Part shown: piece by piece, positions 20,939 to 34,000 of the stretch
Layout: the number at the start of each line of letters is the position of its first letter
How positions within the stretch are numbered: the stretch's first letter is position 1
Assembly (NCBI RefSeq): GCF_022201045.2
Contig: NC_068564.1
Span: 3,658,001 to 3,722,000 of the forward strand
Reading direction: 5' to 3'
Length of the DNA: 64,000 bases
Source: Citrus sinensis
Taxonomy: Eukaryota > Streptophyta > Magnoliopsida > Sapindales > Rutaceae
Made by a program: the position numbers and the translations under genes
Notes under the pieces: generated by a model
Told to the model about the DNA's origin: nothing
The model's database searches: none
What the model saw: only the letters and a program-made list of their open reading frames with translations

Positions 20939-21271
20939 AGATTCAAGAACTTGAAGCCCAAGGAGTATAGAGCAATTGCGGACTGCTTGGAATTAATGGA
21001 TGACTCCGTGGACCGGCTCAGCAAATCGGTTCAGGAGATGAAGAACTTGGGCCGAGTCAAGAGTCGGGACTTTTTGTTCCACATAAACAACGTTCAAACC
21101 TGGGCTAGTACTGCTTTGACCAATGGTAACACTTGTCTTGATGGGTTTGCTGACAAGTCCATGAATGGTAAGGTGAAGGATTCGGTTACGGCTCAGGTTG
21201 CGAATGTTGTTCAGGTCACCAGCAATGCATTGGGACTCTTTAACCAGTTTGCTAATAATAATAGACACTGA
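20939..21271 (+). pseudogene. 5'-truncated PMEI copy
   Basis: The frame is open and closely matches residues about 85-195 of the 14936 gene (FKNLKPKEYRAIADCLELMDD, QTWASTALTNGNTCLDGF, TSNALGLFNQFANNN). It starts abruptly at the duplication breakpoint, so the promoter, signal peptide and first cysteine pair are missing. An ATG at 20918 in unrelated upstream DNA happens to be in frame. The reading frame carries no stop, so the truncation is young or the frame is kept by chance. A secreted inhibitor cannot be made from it. Confidence 0.88.
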
Positions 21272-21977
21272 GACATGCCTTTCTGTTTCACATAGAGTAT
21301 CAGTCAAAAGTGTGCATGAGTTTTTTTTTTCCCTGTATTTTTTTTCCAATTTGTATCCTCGTCATTTTCTGAGTTCATGGGAGTGTTTTGAACATTTTTG
21401 CAATGTGATACTTTGGTTTAGGCACTCACCATAAATGGTCCTATTTTGGGCATGCAAGTTATAGAGTTGCAACGCCCCACACGTGAATGAAAATCAATAT
21501 ATACAACCGCATAATTATATTTACCCCACTTTGTTAATATTTATACTTTTGTTCAGGCTTTATTTGGGACTGGCACTTGATCGAGTTGATGGCATGTCAC
21601 GAAATGTTTTCATATTGCTTTGAATTTGGTAGGTTTTGGAACTTTGTTAATGATCCAACTATATGCCTGTTCTCTTTTTTAGCATTGGGAACTATTAACG
21701 ATTGTTAAAGGGATTGATTTCTTGGGGGAGTATATGTACAAGTTTGAAGATTAAAAAATGTACTGATTCGCCAGAACAACTTCTATAGCTCGGTAGCCAT
21801 TTATGATTTGTAGGCAAATTTTGACAAAAATTTAATTGTAATGGGCCTAATTTTGACAAAAACTCGTTGGAAGTTCTAAAGCCAATCCGTGGAAATAATT
21901 GTTCAATGTGAAGATAATTATTCACTTGTTTGACATTTTTAATTTTCAACATGAGTTACCTCATAATAGTGAGCAAT
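20939..21977 (+). repeat. Duplicated block, copy B
   Basis: Counterpart of 15189-16228 at an offset of about 5750 bp. Homology starts in mid-CDS and ends near CATGAGTTACCTCATAATAG. Confidence 0.9.
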
Positions 21978-23990
21978 CTTCTATGCATTGGAGGTAATAA
22001 CCCTTGATAAATGACAATTGTAATTTTTAAAGTGACCAACTTATAATATACATATAAGTTGTACGCTTATGACAAGATAATTATCAGATTGTTGTACGCT
22101 TGATATAGCACCTAACTAGTTACGATACGTAATTGATTCTCATGACTGTAATGCAGAAACCATAAACTTATGTATACTACTATAATATAAAATAGACCAA
22201 CAATGAGAATCATAATGGAAAAATATAAATTTACAAGGGCCACACATAAAATATGTATATATATTGGTAAAATTTTATTTAAACTTAAATATTTTTTCAG
22301 CGTGGGCCGTATTTTTATTAAATTGTTGTTGTATAGATGAAGTGGTACAAAAAAATTTCTCGAGCGAAAGAATTAATAAGGATGCCTATTTTAAAATTTT
22401 ATTAGTATGTTTTCAATCATACAATAAAAAAATAATATCTTGTGTAAATGCATAAACATGAAGATTATCAAGTTACATGTTTAATTCATGTGAAGGTGTA
22501 ATTTTTTTTTTCTAAAATAAATAATAGAGCAGAAATCAAAGTATCCACATGTAACATGTTAATTATAATTTTATTAACCAGAAAAAAAAAACGACCGACA
22601 AAACTTTATCTCCCGTTCGGTTGATACGACAAAGTATTGATGGATACATGGATTCGTGCTGACTTATTTTGACAAATGAGTAGTTTTTAACCGAAGTATA
22701 TAATTTCATTTAAAGGAAACGTTCGCTTGCCAAACTAGAAGCTAAAGCAGAGTCAATTTTTTCCTTTCACTATAATTTTTTTAATAACTAATGAGAACGT
22801 TTAGGCGCTACCCATTCACGTACATTATTTTTTTTTTCTCTTTTGATAATCTTTTCTAAGGTTTCCCATTGCTTTTTGACCTACTTTTATTATTTGATTT
22901 CTTTTACACGGTCATGTAACCATTTCCTTAATTTTTCCTTCCTACTGCGTTTTGTTTATTAATTTAACTATGTAAATTATTAGCTATCTTGCCCTACTTG
23001 GTTTTATACAGACACACACTTGTATTAAAATTATATTATATTTTATGTGTTTGTGTGTGTGTGTGTACACACACAAGAATAACATTGCTGTCTTGCCAAA
23101 CTTAGTTATTGAACACTACCAATTGGGACAAAAAATTTGACCACGGCAGCTTTTTGCTCCAATGAAATTCTGCAGTTTTTTCTTTTCTTTTCTTTTTTTA
23201 ATACATGAAATCGAGGTCGCTCTGCTCAAGTGTAACTAAACTTGCGTCAAGTGTGTGGTAATCTATGTACGAATCCATTGTGTTCTTTAATTATATATGT
23301 TAGCTTGTGATTTCATTTACTTTCCTCCCCTTTGCAGCCAAGTTTGAATACCAATGGAAAATCGAGTCCAGTTATGGTACACCTGTGGTACCTTCAGTCA
23401 TTAAATTCAAGTATAGTAACAATTGTGAATTGGATCCTATATTTTAATACAGTTATAGTATAGTACTACAGTCTACAGTTACACCATATTTTTTTCCTGT
23501 AAAATCAGTTTCACACAAAATCCATTAAGTACGAAGCAGGGCAATTATTCTCACTGATTAATCTCATAACCCGCAATCACGTTAATACTTATATGCCATG
23601 ATTGGATTAATTAAAATTGCAAAATTTGTCCCCACTAAACGAAAGCACTAGATCTCAATAGTACCCGAGATTGTTTTTCACCCACCTTTGCTTCCCCATC
23701 GCCGGAATTTAAGTAATTAAAAATGTTAGAGGTGGGTCCAAAATTGGCTGGCCTCATGTCGGTAGCGAAAGGCCAGCAATTCTACCGAATATTAAAGTTA
23801 ATATAAGAAATAAACCCTTTTTGTTGAAATGGATCAGTGTGGCATGTGCATAAAATATCTATCATACATTGATTGACATAGATATTAGATACCACCGCCC
23901 TCGGTTCTCGTTCCTGTGCTTATCCTATTGGTCCATCACTCTTGTTCGAAGTTTAAGACCAAAATTGCCCCTAAAGAGTGCTCACAAGCC
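21978..23990. other. Intergenic DNA, (GT)n microsatellite
   Basis: AT-rich spacer with no supportable gene. A GT-rich microsatellite followed by ACACAC lies at about 23047-23073 and can fold on itself. The 3' end is the promoter of the next PMEI gene. Confidence 0.5.
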
Positions 23991-23993
23991 CTC

Positions 23994-24000
23994 TATAAAT
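23994..24000 (+). promoter_or_regulatory. TATA box of the 24074 PMEI gene
   Basis: TATAAAT in GCCCTCTATAAATCC, 74 bp before the ATG. Confidence 0.75.
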
Positions 24001-24073
24001 CCTGAACCATATCAGTTTCTTCTCTCAGAATCCTACCAAGCAAGCAGAAAGCTTTTAATTAGTTTCTGAAAAC

Positions 24074-24655
24074 ATGGCAAAAACAGGCTGTCTTTTGCTA
24101 TTGCTCTCTCTCCTCTACATTATAAGCTTGGTCACAGCTGCCGGGATTGCTGACACAAGATTTATCAGAAGTTCTTGCAAATCCACAACTTATCCAGCGC
24201 TGTGCGTGCAGTCTCTCTCAGCTTATGCCCCATCAATTCAACAAAGCCCCCGGCAACTGGCTGTCACAGCCTTGTCCGTGAGCCTCTCCAGGGCCCAATC
24301 CGCAAAGTCATTCGTGACCAAGCTGAGGAAGTTCAGGAACCTGAAGCACAGAGAGTATGAGGCGATTGCCGACTGCTTGGATGAGATGGGTGACACTGTG
24401 GACCGGCTCAGCAAGTCGGTTCAGGAGCTGAACCACATGGGTCAGGCCAAGGGTCAGGACTTTCTGTGGCACATGAGCAACGTTGAGACATGGGTTAGTG
24501 CTGCTTTGACTGATGAGAACACTTGTACTGATGGGTTCGGTGGCAAGGCCTTGGAGGGTAAGGTTAAGTCCTCTGTTAGGGCTCAGGTTGTTAATGTTGC
24601 TCATGTCACTAGCAATGCCCTTTCACTGATCAATAAGTTTGCTGGGAAACACTGA
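24074..24655 (+). CDS. Pectin methylesterase/invertase inhibitor family protein
   Basis: 193 residues, one exon. The signal peptide spans about residues 1-23 (LLLLLSLLYIISLV core). The mature helical-bundle domain has cysteines C35, C44, C101 and C141, exactly collinear with the 14936 protein, and landmarks SCKSTTYPALC, HREYEAIADCLDEM, ETWVSAALTDENTC and TSNALSLINKF. It ends GKH; the same final His is recovered for the split pseudogene at 8434. Predicted to be secreted and to inhibit pectin methylesterase or invertase in the cell wall. The TATA box and 5' leader are intact, so I expect expression. It groups with 8434, 14936 and 20939 as one plus-strand subfamily. Confidence 0.94.
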   Translation: MAKTGCLLLLLSLLYIISLVTAAGIADTRFIRSSCKSTTYPALCVQSLSAYAPSIQQSPRQLAVTALSVSLSRAQSAKSFVTKLRKFRNLKHREYEAIADCLDEMGDTVDRLSKSVQELNHMGQAKGQDFLWHMSNVETWVSAALTDENTCTDGFGGKALEGKVKSSVRAQVVNVAHVTSNALSLINKFAGKH

Positions 24656-26400
24656 GCCGTAGTTAACCATATGGCTGTGTGAATGTTTTGCGAGAGTTTG
24701 TGTCTCTTTTTATCTTTGGTTTAGTTTTAATGTACAAATTAATCATCAGTTATAAGTGAGTGTTAATTTTGAGCATATCTATAAAAATGAGCTTATGTGA
24801 ATGAGCAAAGATTCTTGTCTTTTATGGAAAAAGTTTTATTTGAAGATTGAAAGTGAAATCTGCGTTTAGCGGTTGATTCTTGATTGATGATGGTGCTTTC
24901 AAACCAAATCCCTTGATTGTAGGGATTGTTTAATGTAAGCCGAGAAAAAAATAAATGATTATGATGGAAATAATAGATGCGCTTGGCGTCCCATATGTCT
25001 CCTAGTGAAGTAATGTCATCGATTTCAAAAAATTTATCATAAAACTTTATTTAAAATGATATATAATTTATTATTTAAACAACGAGGTAAGTAAAAATTA
25101 TCAAAAATTATTAATCACTTAGTCAATCATATATCATATATCTTTATCATTTGAGATAAATTTTAAGACTTCTAACATTATTCCTTATTTTTTTCCCATA
25201 ATAAACAATATAAACCTTAAAATATATTAATGAACATTCTTGATAAATGAAATAACTATCACTATTATGCCAAATGAAATTCAACCCTAAGCAATACATA
25301 TATCCGTGATTGCCGGAACAAAGAATAAATGGGCATATCTATAAAGAAAATTGACTTACTTAAAAATTTGTGTTAGTTAAGTCATTAGAGAATTTTATTT
25401 TAGACACTGTAATTTTTGAAAGGATCACGCTCTCATGATTCCCACCTCTCCATTTTTTTTTAAGATTTTATGCGTAGGTACACTTATTTCTGCATGAGTA
25501 ATATAATAGGTAACCCAAGTATTAGAAATTATGTCTCATTGATATAAGGTATATCATAATTTTCTAAAGTAAATTAATAATTTCACAATTTTTCCGATGA
25601 ATATTATTTTGTTAGAGATGAAATTTAAAAATGTCTAATGTTATTCATAGTTTTTTTTTTTAATAGTAATGTTATTCATAGTTGATCACTCAAAACTCTT
25701 GATTTATTTCAAAAGCAACCATTGACACTCACCATATTCATCGTCTACTAGATATTTTACCAAATGTTTATTTGAAATGTCTTATTTAATAGTTATAAGT
25801 GCTAATTTAATTATATAAACTCTTTTAAAAATTTTTGTTATTATTTAGTTTTTTTTCTTTGAGTAGAGCTTTTAAGTATTAAATAAGTTATTTTTCCTCT
25901 ACTAACTTAGGCTTTTGTGAATAGAGAATAAAAAACTTTTTTAAATGTTAATATGTCTAAAATATATTTTACTTATTTTATGATTTTACTTTATTTATTT
26001 CATAACATAACTTTAAATAATTCGTCTATTAAAATAATTTTATAATTTTTAATTAAAACTCTCATGAACAATTAAATAATTAATTTTTTAATGAAAATTT
26101 TTTCTGTAAAAATAATATTAATAAAATCTCTATTTAAATAAATTTTATTTAAAACGAAGCGGATTTGAAATTCGATTTTCGTTAAAAATTTAATGAAAAA
26201 AATAACAATAATAAATAAGTATCTCATACATCGAATATCTCAAATTATGAAAAAAAAAAAAAGAAATATTTTATGGACAGTTTTGATTGGGAGTGTGAAA
26301 GCTACAGGAGGATAAGAGCAGAGCTGACAAAGAGGACTTTTCGTGGGGTCTTTCAGTGACTGAGACAACGTGACAACTTTACATAAATGGCCGAAAGCAA
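24656..26400. other. AT-rich intergenic DNA
   Basis: No gene. The first 150 bp are the likely 3' UTR of the PMEI gene. The rest is very AT-rich with no repeat that I can define. Confidence 0.5.
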
Positions 26401-26409
26401 TTAATTATT

Positions 26410-26854
26410 GGGATAATTTTGTCCTGCACCCAACTGTTTCAACATTTTTCACCACACACCCATATGTTTCGAAAATATTCACTCCACACCCAATTCCGTT
26501 AATTTGACCGTTTATTCTAACGGTCAAAGGGTAAATTTGAAAATTCATATCCTAAATATTATTTGATGATGATAAATTAAATTTATTTGATAATTTAATT
26601 GATGAAATTATTATTAATTACCTTTAAATAAATTTTTTTAATGTAAACATTAATTATTAAATTAATATTTTATCTCATGTTATTTTTCTCTAATTCAAGA
26701 TAAGGGGTATTTTGGACATTTATTTAAATTTTAAATAACTCCGTTAAACATAACGGTCAAATTAACGGAATTGGGTGTGGAGTGAGTATTTTCGAAACAT
26801 ATGGATGTGTGGCGAAAAATATTGAAACAGTTGGGGGCAGGACAAAATTAACCC
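26410..26854. mobile_element. Mutator-type MITE, 445 bp, perfect 9-bp target duplication
   Basis: Long terminal inverted repeats of about 105 bp start GGGATAATTTTGTCCTGC at the left and, read in reverse, GGGTTAATTTTGTCCTGC at the right. They share CACCCAACTGTTTCAA, ATATGTTTCGAAAATA and AATTCCGTTAATTTGACCGT. A perfect 9-bp duplication TTAATTATT flanks the element (26401-26409, 26855-26863), the Mutator-superfamily hallmark. There is no coding capacity inside, so it must have been moved by a transposase in trans. Confidence 0.92.
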
Positions 26855-27589
26855 TTAATTATTTAAAGGGCTATTTTATTTAATTCTTTGAAGGAAATAA
26901 GGGATCACATGCATTGATTGCGCACACTGACACTGCGACTGAGCTGGAGCTTAACAGGTCACATTATTTTGTTATGAATATTTTGGCAAGTGGCATAACT
27001 GTTAACGCAACCGTTTGGTCCCCCCAATAATGGTCCTGTCCAATCGGTGCTTGTTTTGTTTTGAATAATATTCTTTTAGCAAAACATAAATTAAATACAT
27101 ATATAATATAATAAAAGTAATTTTATAATAAAGAAATTATTATTTTATTTTGTAGTATATTACGATTTCATACTTTTTTTATCTTTAATTTATGTGCAGT
27201 TATTTTATATAATATATTTATTTTTTAAAAGAAAATGCGTACATATATTATTTAAACTCTGACAAAATGGACAGTGACATTTTGTGTTTTGATAAAATCG
27301 TCATTAATAACCTTTTTATTTTAGAAAATAACCACCCATATTGAAACACTAACCTTTTTTTATTACAAAAATTTCAAGATTTTTTTTTAACCAGAAAACG
27401 GATTTTGATGGACTTTGAAACATAAAGGAGAAATGATTAATTTTGATTGAAAAAAAAAATAGCATGGAAAAATGAGTCTCCTGGTTTTTATTTTTACCAT
27501 TACAACACTTGAAAGCCATGGACCCCAGTCCGTACGATACTGGCCCAGCCAGTAGGCTCATGGCTACCCATTAGTAAACTCAAAACTCA

Positions 27590-27591
<2 letters not shown>

Positions 27592-27632
<41 letters not shown>
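27592..27632. repeat. (CA)n microsatellite
   Basis: About 20 uninterrupted CA dinucleotides. Confidence 0.95.
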
Positions 27633-27635
<3 letters not shown>

Positions 27636-28527
27636 CCAGGTGACTCAATATATCCCATCCCATGCAATTGTTTTTTATTTTTTTATTTTTTTTTTATTTT
27701 TATGCTAAATCATAATCGCAATTGAAGAGAAATGGCATTCCTCTGACAAGCCAAATTAAATGGTTAAATGAGATTGTTAATTTTCTTAATCACAAATCTA
27801 AAAGACTACATGGGAATGCATTTTGTGTTATGTATCTTTCAACTCAAAAACAGAAGTCAAAAATAAAAATAAAATTATGGTTTATTCGATTTTGAAAATG
27901 AATTTTTATTTTTATTTTTTTTTAAATAAGAAAGTGTTATTAAAAGATCATGAAGTATCAAAGATTAGAAGTTAAATGGATAGATAATGGAGATAAACCA
28001 ATCTCAGTAGTCAAGGGCAGATCGAAAAATTAAATTCATTAGGGTAAAATAATAATAAAAATTAATAATTTATAAAATTGATCCTAACATCAATTTTTTT
28101 TTGAAAATTTGTCCTCACTAAAAATAAAATTTTCTAAAAACTTAATAAAAAAATAAGGAGAATTTTTTGTTGAGTGAGGTCAATTGTCCACATAGACTCT
28201 ATGTAAATTTGTCCCTATCATTAGCGAGTCGTAAGTCAAAACAGAAGGCCTAAGCCTTGCCAAAATCAATATAATCCACATAACTGCATTAAATCAAATT
28301 AAAATAAATTAAAAAATAACATGAAAAAATGATCCTCTTGGTCTTTTTTCTAACACTAGCATATGGCTACCCTTCTGTAAACTCACAACTCACAGGTGGC
28401 TCATTTTTTTACATTACATGAGCCGAGTGACTCAATATATCCCATGGCAGTCCTCTGTCAAGCCAAATAAAATGGCTAAATGAGATTGCTAACCCCAAAT
28501 CTAAAAGTCTATATAGGAATGCACTTG

Positions 28528-28528
<1 letters not shown>

Positions 28529-28560
<32 letters not shown>
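28529..28560. repeat. (AT)n microsatellite
   Basis: About 16 AT dinucleotides, followed by ACATATAAAA. Confidence 0.95.
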
Positions 28561-28568
<8 letters not shown>

Positions 28569-29170
28569 AATTTGAACTCCACTAATATAGATAAGGAAGA
28601 AATTTTATTTTTCATTTCTACAATACTCTTGGATATTCTTAATAAAGCTTTTCGCGTTCCTTCAAGAATTATATAAAAAGATAAAAACTTTTTAAAGTAA
28701 GTCTTGGGACTTCCCTTGTAATTTCTTCATCCGTTGAATCATTAACACGTGCATTTTTCAATTGATCACGTTAGAGTAAATGTAGTAGTTTAATTTAAGA
28801 ATTTAATGAATAAGGGAGCACATATTAGTTGTTTTTTTTTATTAATGTAATGTACGCAATTAAGAATAATTTTTTTTCAAAAATTTACCATATCTTTAGC
28901 GTAACTTCTTAGTTGGCTTTCAGAACTGCAAATTATTAGAGTTTTTGAATGGATCGAATCGTGCCGATTTGATTTTTAATAATGAGGTTCATGATTTAAA
29001 ATCATCTGTATTTAATGTCTGAATATATAGTTTGTCTGTTTAGCTTGCATATCGCGTTGCATGTTTTGAACTTGACTGACTCTCGTGAGCTTTCTCATTT
29101 TTTAATTTTTTTTTGGGGATAACAACTATTTTAAATGAATTTAACTTTGTCTAATATGATTAGAGGCCTA

Positions 29171-29480
29171 TAGACAAAGTTATTAATATTAGACAATTAA
29201 GCTAAGTTAAACCCTCCTTATGTTAATATTAAAATAAATTGGTGCTTATTTTTTTGTCTGAAATCTAAATATACTTGAATTAGTCTGAATTCTAAACAAA
29301 GCTAAATGTCTGAATCTGAACAATATGTAGACAAAGTTATTAATATTAGACAATCAAGCTAAGTTAAACCCTATGTTAACATTAGAATAAACTAACGCTT
29401 GTTTTTTTGTTTGAAATCTAAATATACTTGAATTAGTCTGAATTATGAACAAAACTGAGTGTCTGAATATGAACAATATG
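29171..29480. repeat. Tandem duplication, two units of about 155 bp
   Basis: Units start TAGACAAAGTTATTAATATT at 29171 and 29328 and end AACAATATG. They match along their length with a few substitutions and a small deletion in the second copy. Confidence 0.9.
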
Positions 29481-30392
29481 TTTATTTTTTTTTATCTAAA
29501 TAGCTAAAAGTAAATATGAAGTTGTTTGTTTCTTTAACTTAAAAAAAATCTAAAACTAGTATTTTTTTTACATTTATACCCTTAGAAATTATAAATATTA
29601 AACAAATAAAAAACATCTAAAAGAACACAAATAAAATACTATATATTATCATAACATAAATCATGTTCAATTAAATACACCACTTTAATATTCTAAATTA
29701 GTATATGTTAATCAATCTTATTGTAGTTCATGATGCTTTTATAACAAAAATATTCATAAAAAATTATGAAGATAAATAATGGTAATTTAAAGAAAATAAA
29801 AAGATAAAAATAATAATAGTCTACCACAATATTATCACAAGTTATAAAGATGGATAATAATGCTAATTATTAAATTTCATTTATGTAAGGATGCAAAATA
29901 ATTAATTAGATGAAATATTTTGGAGAATTTTTTTAATTATATCATTTAGACTTTTTAGATTAAGCAAAAAGTTAAAAGAATTAACTTAATAACTTAATGA
30001 ATGATTTTTTTTTAAAGTTGAAAAAAAAAACAGATTTAATGACTTAAGTGATTGAATTAAAAAAAAAACTAAAATTGTTAATTACCTAACGTTAATTGTT
30101 GTATATATAGGAGTAATATAGTATTAACCGTAAATTAATATGATGGTTGCATGTAATTGAAAGCTATGCCGACTATGTTAACTAAAAATATTTATTACCA
30201 ATTATAGAATCAAAGCAGCTAGATTACCATATGTTACTCACAAATCCAAAATGATAAGAGGTTAATCACTTAAAATCACTCTTAATTAATTACAACAAAC
30301 CATACTTAACATATCAAACAAAAGATAAATTGTGTTGCCAAGAGCTAAAAATAGCAATGCGCACAAGTTAAGAACTAAGATATAGGATTAAT

Positions 30393-31019
30393 TTAATTAC
30401 TTAGTCTGTTGATGAGTGCCAAACTATTGCTTGTTATTTTACGAAGATCCACAATACTCTTCTTGATTTTGTTCTTCACAGATTCCCTTACATTGTTCTC
30501 CTCAAATTCATCCATGCACGTATCTTCATCCGTCATTGCGGCACTAACCCATGTTTTGATGTCCGCCATTTGATCTTCCTTATTCAAAGCATCTCTTAAA
30601 TTATCCAATACATTGGAAGCTTTCCTGAGCTCATCGACGCAGTCATCTATTTCTTCATTGCAATCTTCAATGACGGCTTTTTCCGCAGGTCTTAATCCCC
30701 CCTTTTTGGCCATGCTTGTTACGAGGGCAGAGGTTTTGTTCGCGGCTTTTAGGTTTACGGTCAAGGCTGTGTTGCAGAGCTTTACGGAGTCAGTTTTGAT
30801 GGAGGAGGCGTACGATGAGAGATACTTGTAGCAAAGGGCTGGATATAATGTTGAATTGCAAGACGTTTTGATAAAGTTCTTGTAGATTTTGAGGGAATTA
30901 GATTTGGCTGTTGTGGACGTTCCAGCTAATGTTGGGTTGATATTTGAAATCAGAAGAAGAACGGTGAGAGCAAAGAATAGACGTGAACATGATGGGATTG
31001 TAAAACTTCTAGCTTCCAT
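30393..31019 (-). CDS. PMEI/invertase inhibitor family protein with two extra cysteines
   Basis: 208 residues, one exon. A signal-anchor-like stretch (LFFALTVLLLISN, about residues 14-26) is followed by a likely cleavage site near LAG (32). The four family cysteines are C54, C63, C120 and C158. C82 and C127 are extra and could pair in the helical bundle or form intermolecular bonds. Landmarks are SCNSTLYPALC, GGLRPAEKAVIEDC, KTWVSAAMTDEDTC and TSNSLALINRL. It is the most diverged and most acidic/lysine-rich member of this cluster. Predicted to be secreted to the cell wall. It is transcribed opposite to its left-hand neighbours. Confidence 0.92.
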   Translation of the reverse strand: MEARSFTIPSCSRLFFALTVLLLISNINPTLAGTSTTAKSNSLKIYKNFIKTSCNSTLYPALCYKYLSSYASSIKTDSVKLCNTALTVNLKAANKTSALVTSMAKKGGLRPAEKAVIEDCNEEIDDCVDELRKASNVLDNLRDALNKEDQMADIKTWVSAAMTDEDTCMDEFEENNVRESVKNKIKKSIVDLRKITSNSLALINRLSN

Positions 31020-31083
31020 GTTCCAATCTTTTAATTTGAATTAACCTCTTAATTGCATTGAAAAGAGTGTAGAGAAGATCCCA

Positions 31084-31090
31084 TTTTATA
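31084..31090 (-). promoter_or_regulatory. TATA box of the 30393-31019 gene
   Basis: The minus strand reads TATAAAA within GCCTATAAAATGG, 65 bp upstream of the ATG. The same CCTATAAAATGG context occurs at the 37672 and 46861 genes. Confidence 0.75.
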
Positions 31091-34000
31091 GGCAGCCTCT
31101 CATGCTCTCTCAGATGACATGTTTAGAATGCAGAATAATTTGGAACTCTTTTAAGTCTTGTACAGCAATATAATAATAATTGACAAGTAACCTAGCAGTC
31201 TAAGGCATTGAAAAAGATGACATGTAAGCGTGGGAGATGAGATGGCACATGATATGTAGAATAGATCTTCCAGAGGAAAATGAAAACCCCTTATTATTTC
31301 GGTAAATTAATCATTTTTCCTTTTATGCTTCGAACTCATCAAAACTCTCATACCATTAAAGCGGACGGTTAAATTTCAATTTTTTTTTTGTCTTTTATTA
31401 TTTTACCCTCATAACCAAACTTGTGATTAATTTTATTGTCAAAATGGTTGATCAACCAAAAAAATAAAATAAAATAAATTATTAAATTAACTGAATCTTT
31501 TCAGTGGCAGGAAAATTTTGATGACTTTCGAAAAATTAGAGAAAAAGGTAGATTAATTTCAATAAACATCATGTGGAATTTGATCATTTTCTCCCATGTT
31601 GCACGTGCATAAGAGAATAAGCCTCGTAAGGAGATTATGTCAAATAACAATGAGGAAGCGATTTGCATGATTCTTTTGTGTACTGTTAATGTGTCAGCCT
31701 GTAATTGTTTATACATATTTTGCTGCATTTGCAAGCTGTTCGTGCAAGAGCATAGCCCTTCACATGTGGTTCATCCAATACAAAATTGCATGTTTAAACA
31801 TGCATAAAGGGGTAACTAGCTAAGTAAAAATCCATTTATAATACCAGTGATTTCTTTAATTACGTATCTAACAAAAATATTTTCATGCCTTCTCAAAATT
31901 CAAGCGTATATATATTATTGTTAGCTAGCAATTGAACTTACAGTTCAAAAGATGCCACTCAATTATGCTTAAGGAACATATTATTTTGTCCTAATTTTAT
32001 AGAGGGAGATATCTTTTTGTATATTCATAATTTTCAAAGCTATACTCTGTATAGCTTTGTTATTGGGCTATAAAGAGTGAGTGTATAATGATTTTCAAGT
32101 GTGCGTGTTCTTATTTTTAAAATACAAATTTAGGATTTTACGTGATATTAAGTACTTTACAATGTCGTGAACTATTGAAAAATTAATTCATAATATTGTA
32201 AAGTTTTTTTTTTTCAGCAATAGCGTTGTAAAAACTTTAAGTTGTGAAATAACAACTTAAAAAATAAACAAAAAAATGAAGTATTTAATTAGAGTCTAGG
32301 TTCATTCGAGAAAGAGAAAATGGAGGTCTGGATGAATTAGTCAAATTAAAGAAAAATATATTTTATTGTTTGGAAATTCTGGCACGTGATATTGGCGGCT
32401 CGTTTAGCCAACGGTTGAAGGGATAAACACAACAGGTGAGGGCTAAGGGGGGGGTCTATGGAAGGCCCATGTGCCCCACCCCATAAGGACGGGACACGTG
32501 TCACATTAATTTGGCATGAGCTTGTTAGTGAAAGTCAAGGTATCGTCTATCATCGAGAAGACATTGCACATGTCGTCTAAACATTGCGTGAAACGCTGCT
32601 AAACGGCAGCCGCTGTTTGTGGAGATTTTATTTTGGATTGGCATAATTCTTTAACAATTTTTTATGTCGTATTTTCAATTTACGTGTTAATGTAATAAGT
32701 GCTATGCAATATTTGAAAAGAGTAACGAGGAAGTTACTTATATTTGCAATGTAGGCGGCCCATAATTCTAATTGATTTTGGAACAATTAAATGATGAATT
32801 ATGTTAATGCGTTTGAGGGTGGTGTTCAATGGTTTAAATTTATTGAATTTTGTCAAATTTAAGTTCAATGTATCGTATATTAGGTTTTATATTTTGGATC
32901 CAATTCAATCCAATCATTGATTGAAATTTAGTATAATTCAAATTAATAAAAAGTCAAATCCACTTTAATTGGATCCGATCAATGTGTTCAATCCAATTAA
33001 AATAAAAATTTACAAATAAAAGTCATCAATTGACACTTCAGAGTTCTAAAAACTAACAATTGAAAAAAAATGTCAGCTCCTTTAATATTTCATAATTCAT
33101 ATATTTTATTATCATATGGTTAAATGAAATTGAAATTTGAATATTGAAAGAAGCCATTGGTTGCGGCTTGCAGCTTGTACTTTATAGTATTATTGAATAT
33201 TCAGTCATACGAAATTAGATTTTATTTTTTTTAACAAGTTAAATATAAAAGTGACATGTAGCTTTTTTAAAAAAGTAAATAAAGAAAATACAAATTAATT
33301 GGTTGGCTTGTATTGGTTTATATTGAATTTGAACAAATAAATCCATAAACTCCAATAATATTGGATTTTTAATTTTGTAATCCAATCCAATCAAAAGGCC
33401 AGTCTGACAAAAATTCAACTGGTTTGTATTGGATTGATTGGTTTAATTGGATATTGAACACCCATAACCTGTGTTTTAAGATTACATGTTAGTAGATATG
33501 CATTTGATATTAGAAATATCGTACAACGAATATATGATTAGTTTTGAATCTAATGTATCTGATGGCGTATTTTTTAAGCAAATTTTATACTGTAATTGGC
33601 AGTCACAGGCGCTAAAAAAATACATATATTCTTCTACTTTCAATCAAAGGTGAGTTAATGATATGATTAATTTAATGTTTTAATGATACGATTAATTTAA
33701 TTTTTAGTAGAAATTCAGACATTAAAAGAAAGGATCAATCCTTCAGAACATGAAAGGTTGAATCTGTGAGAAGATTTTTTTGAGATTATACATAAAAGAG
33801 GACCCTTGAATTGAAAGGTTCTCATGATAAAGACTTCTACATAATTAATGTCCTAATGAACAATCAACTGAATCAAGTCGCTTACTTCTTAATTCATGAT
33901 ACTATACCTGCACTATTCATGTAGTGATGATTTGTGTTCATATAATTTAAGATGTAGATAATAGGTCCTTGACGATCTTATCTTATCAATAAATTATTGT

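Larger units (their letters stand above)
26864..30392. other. AT-rich intergenic DNA with microsatellites
   Basis: No gene supported. It contains a (CA)n run (27592-27632), an (AT)n run (28529-28560), a short TATA-rich foldback and a 157-bp tandem duplication listed separately. Confidence 0.5.
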
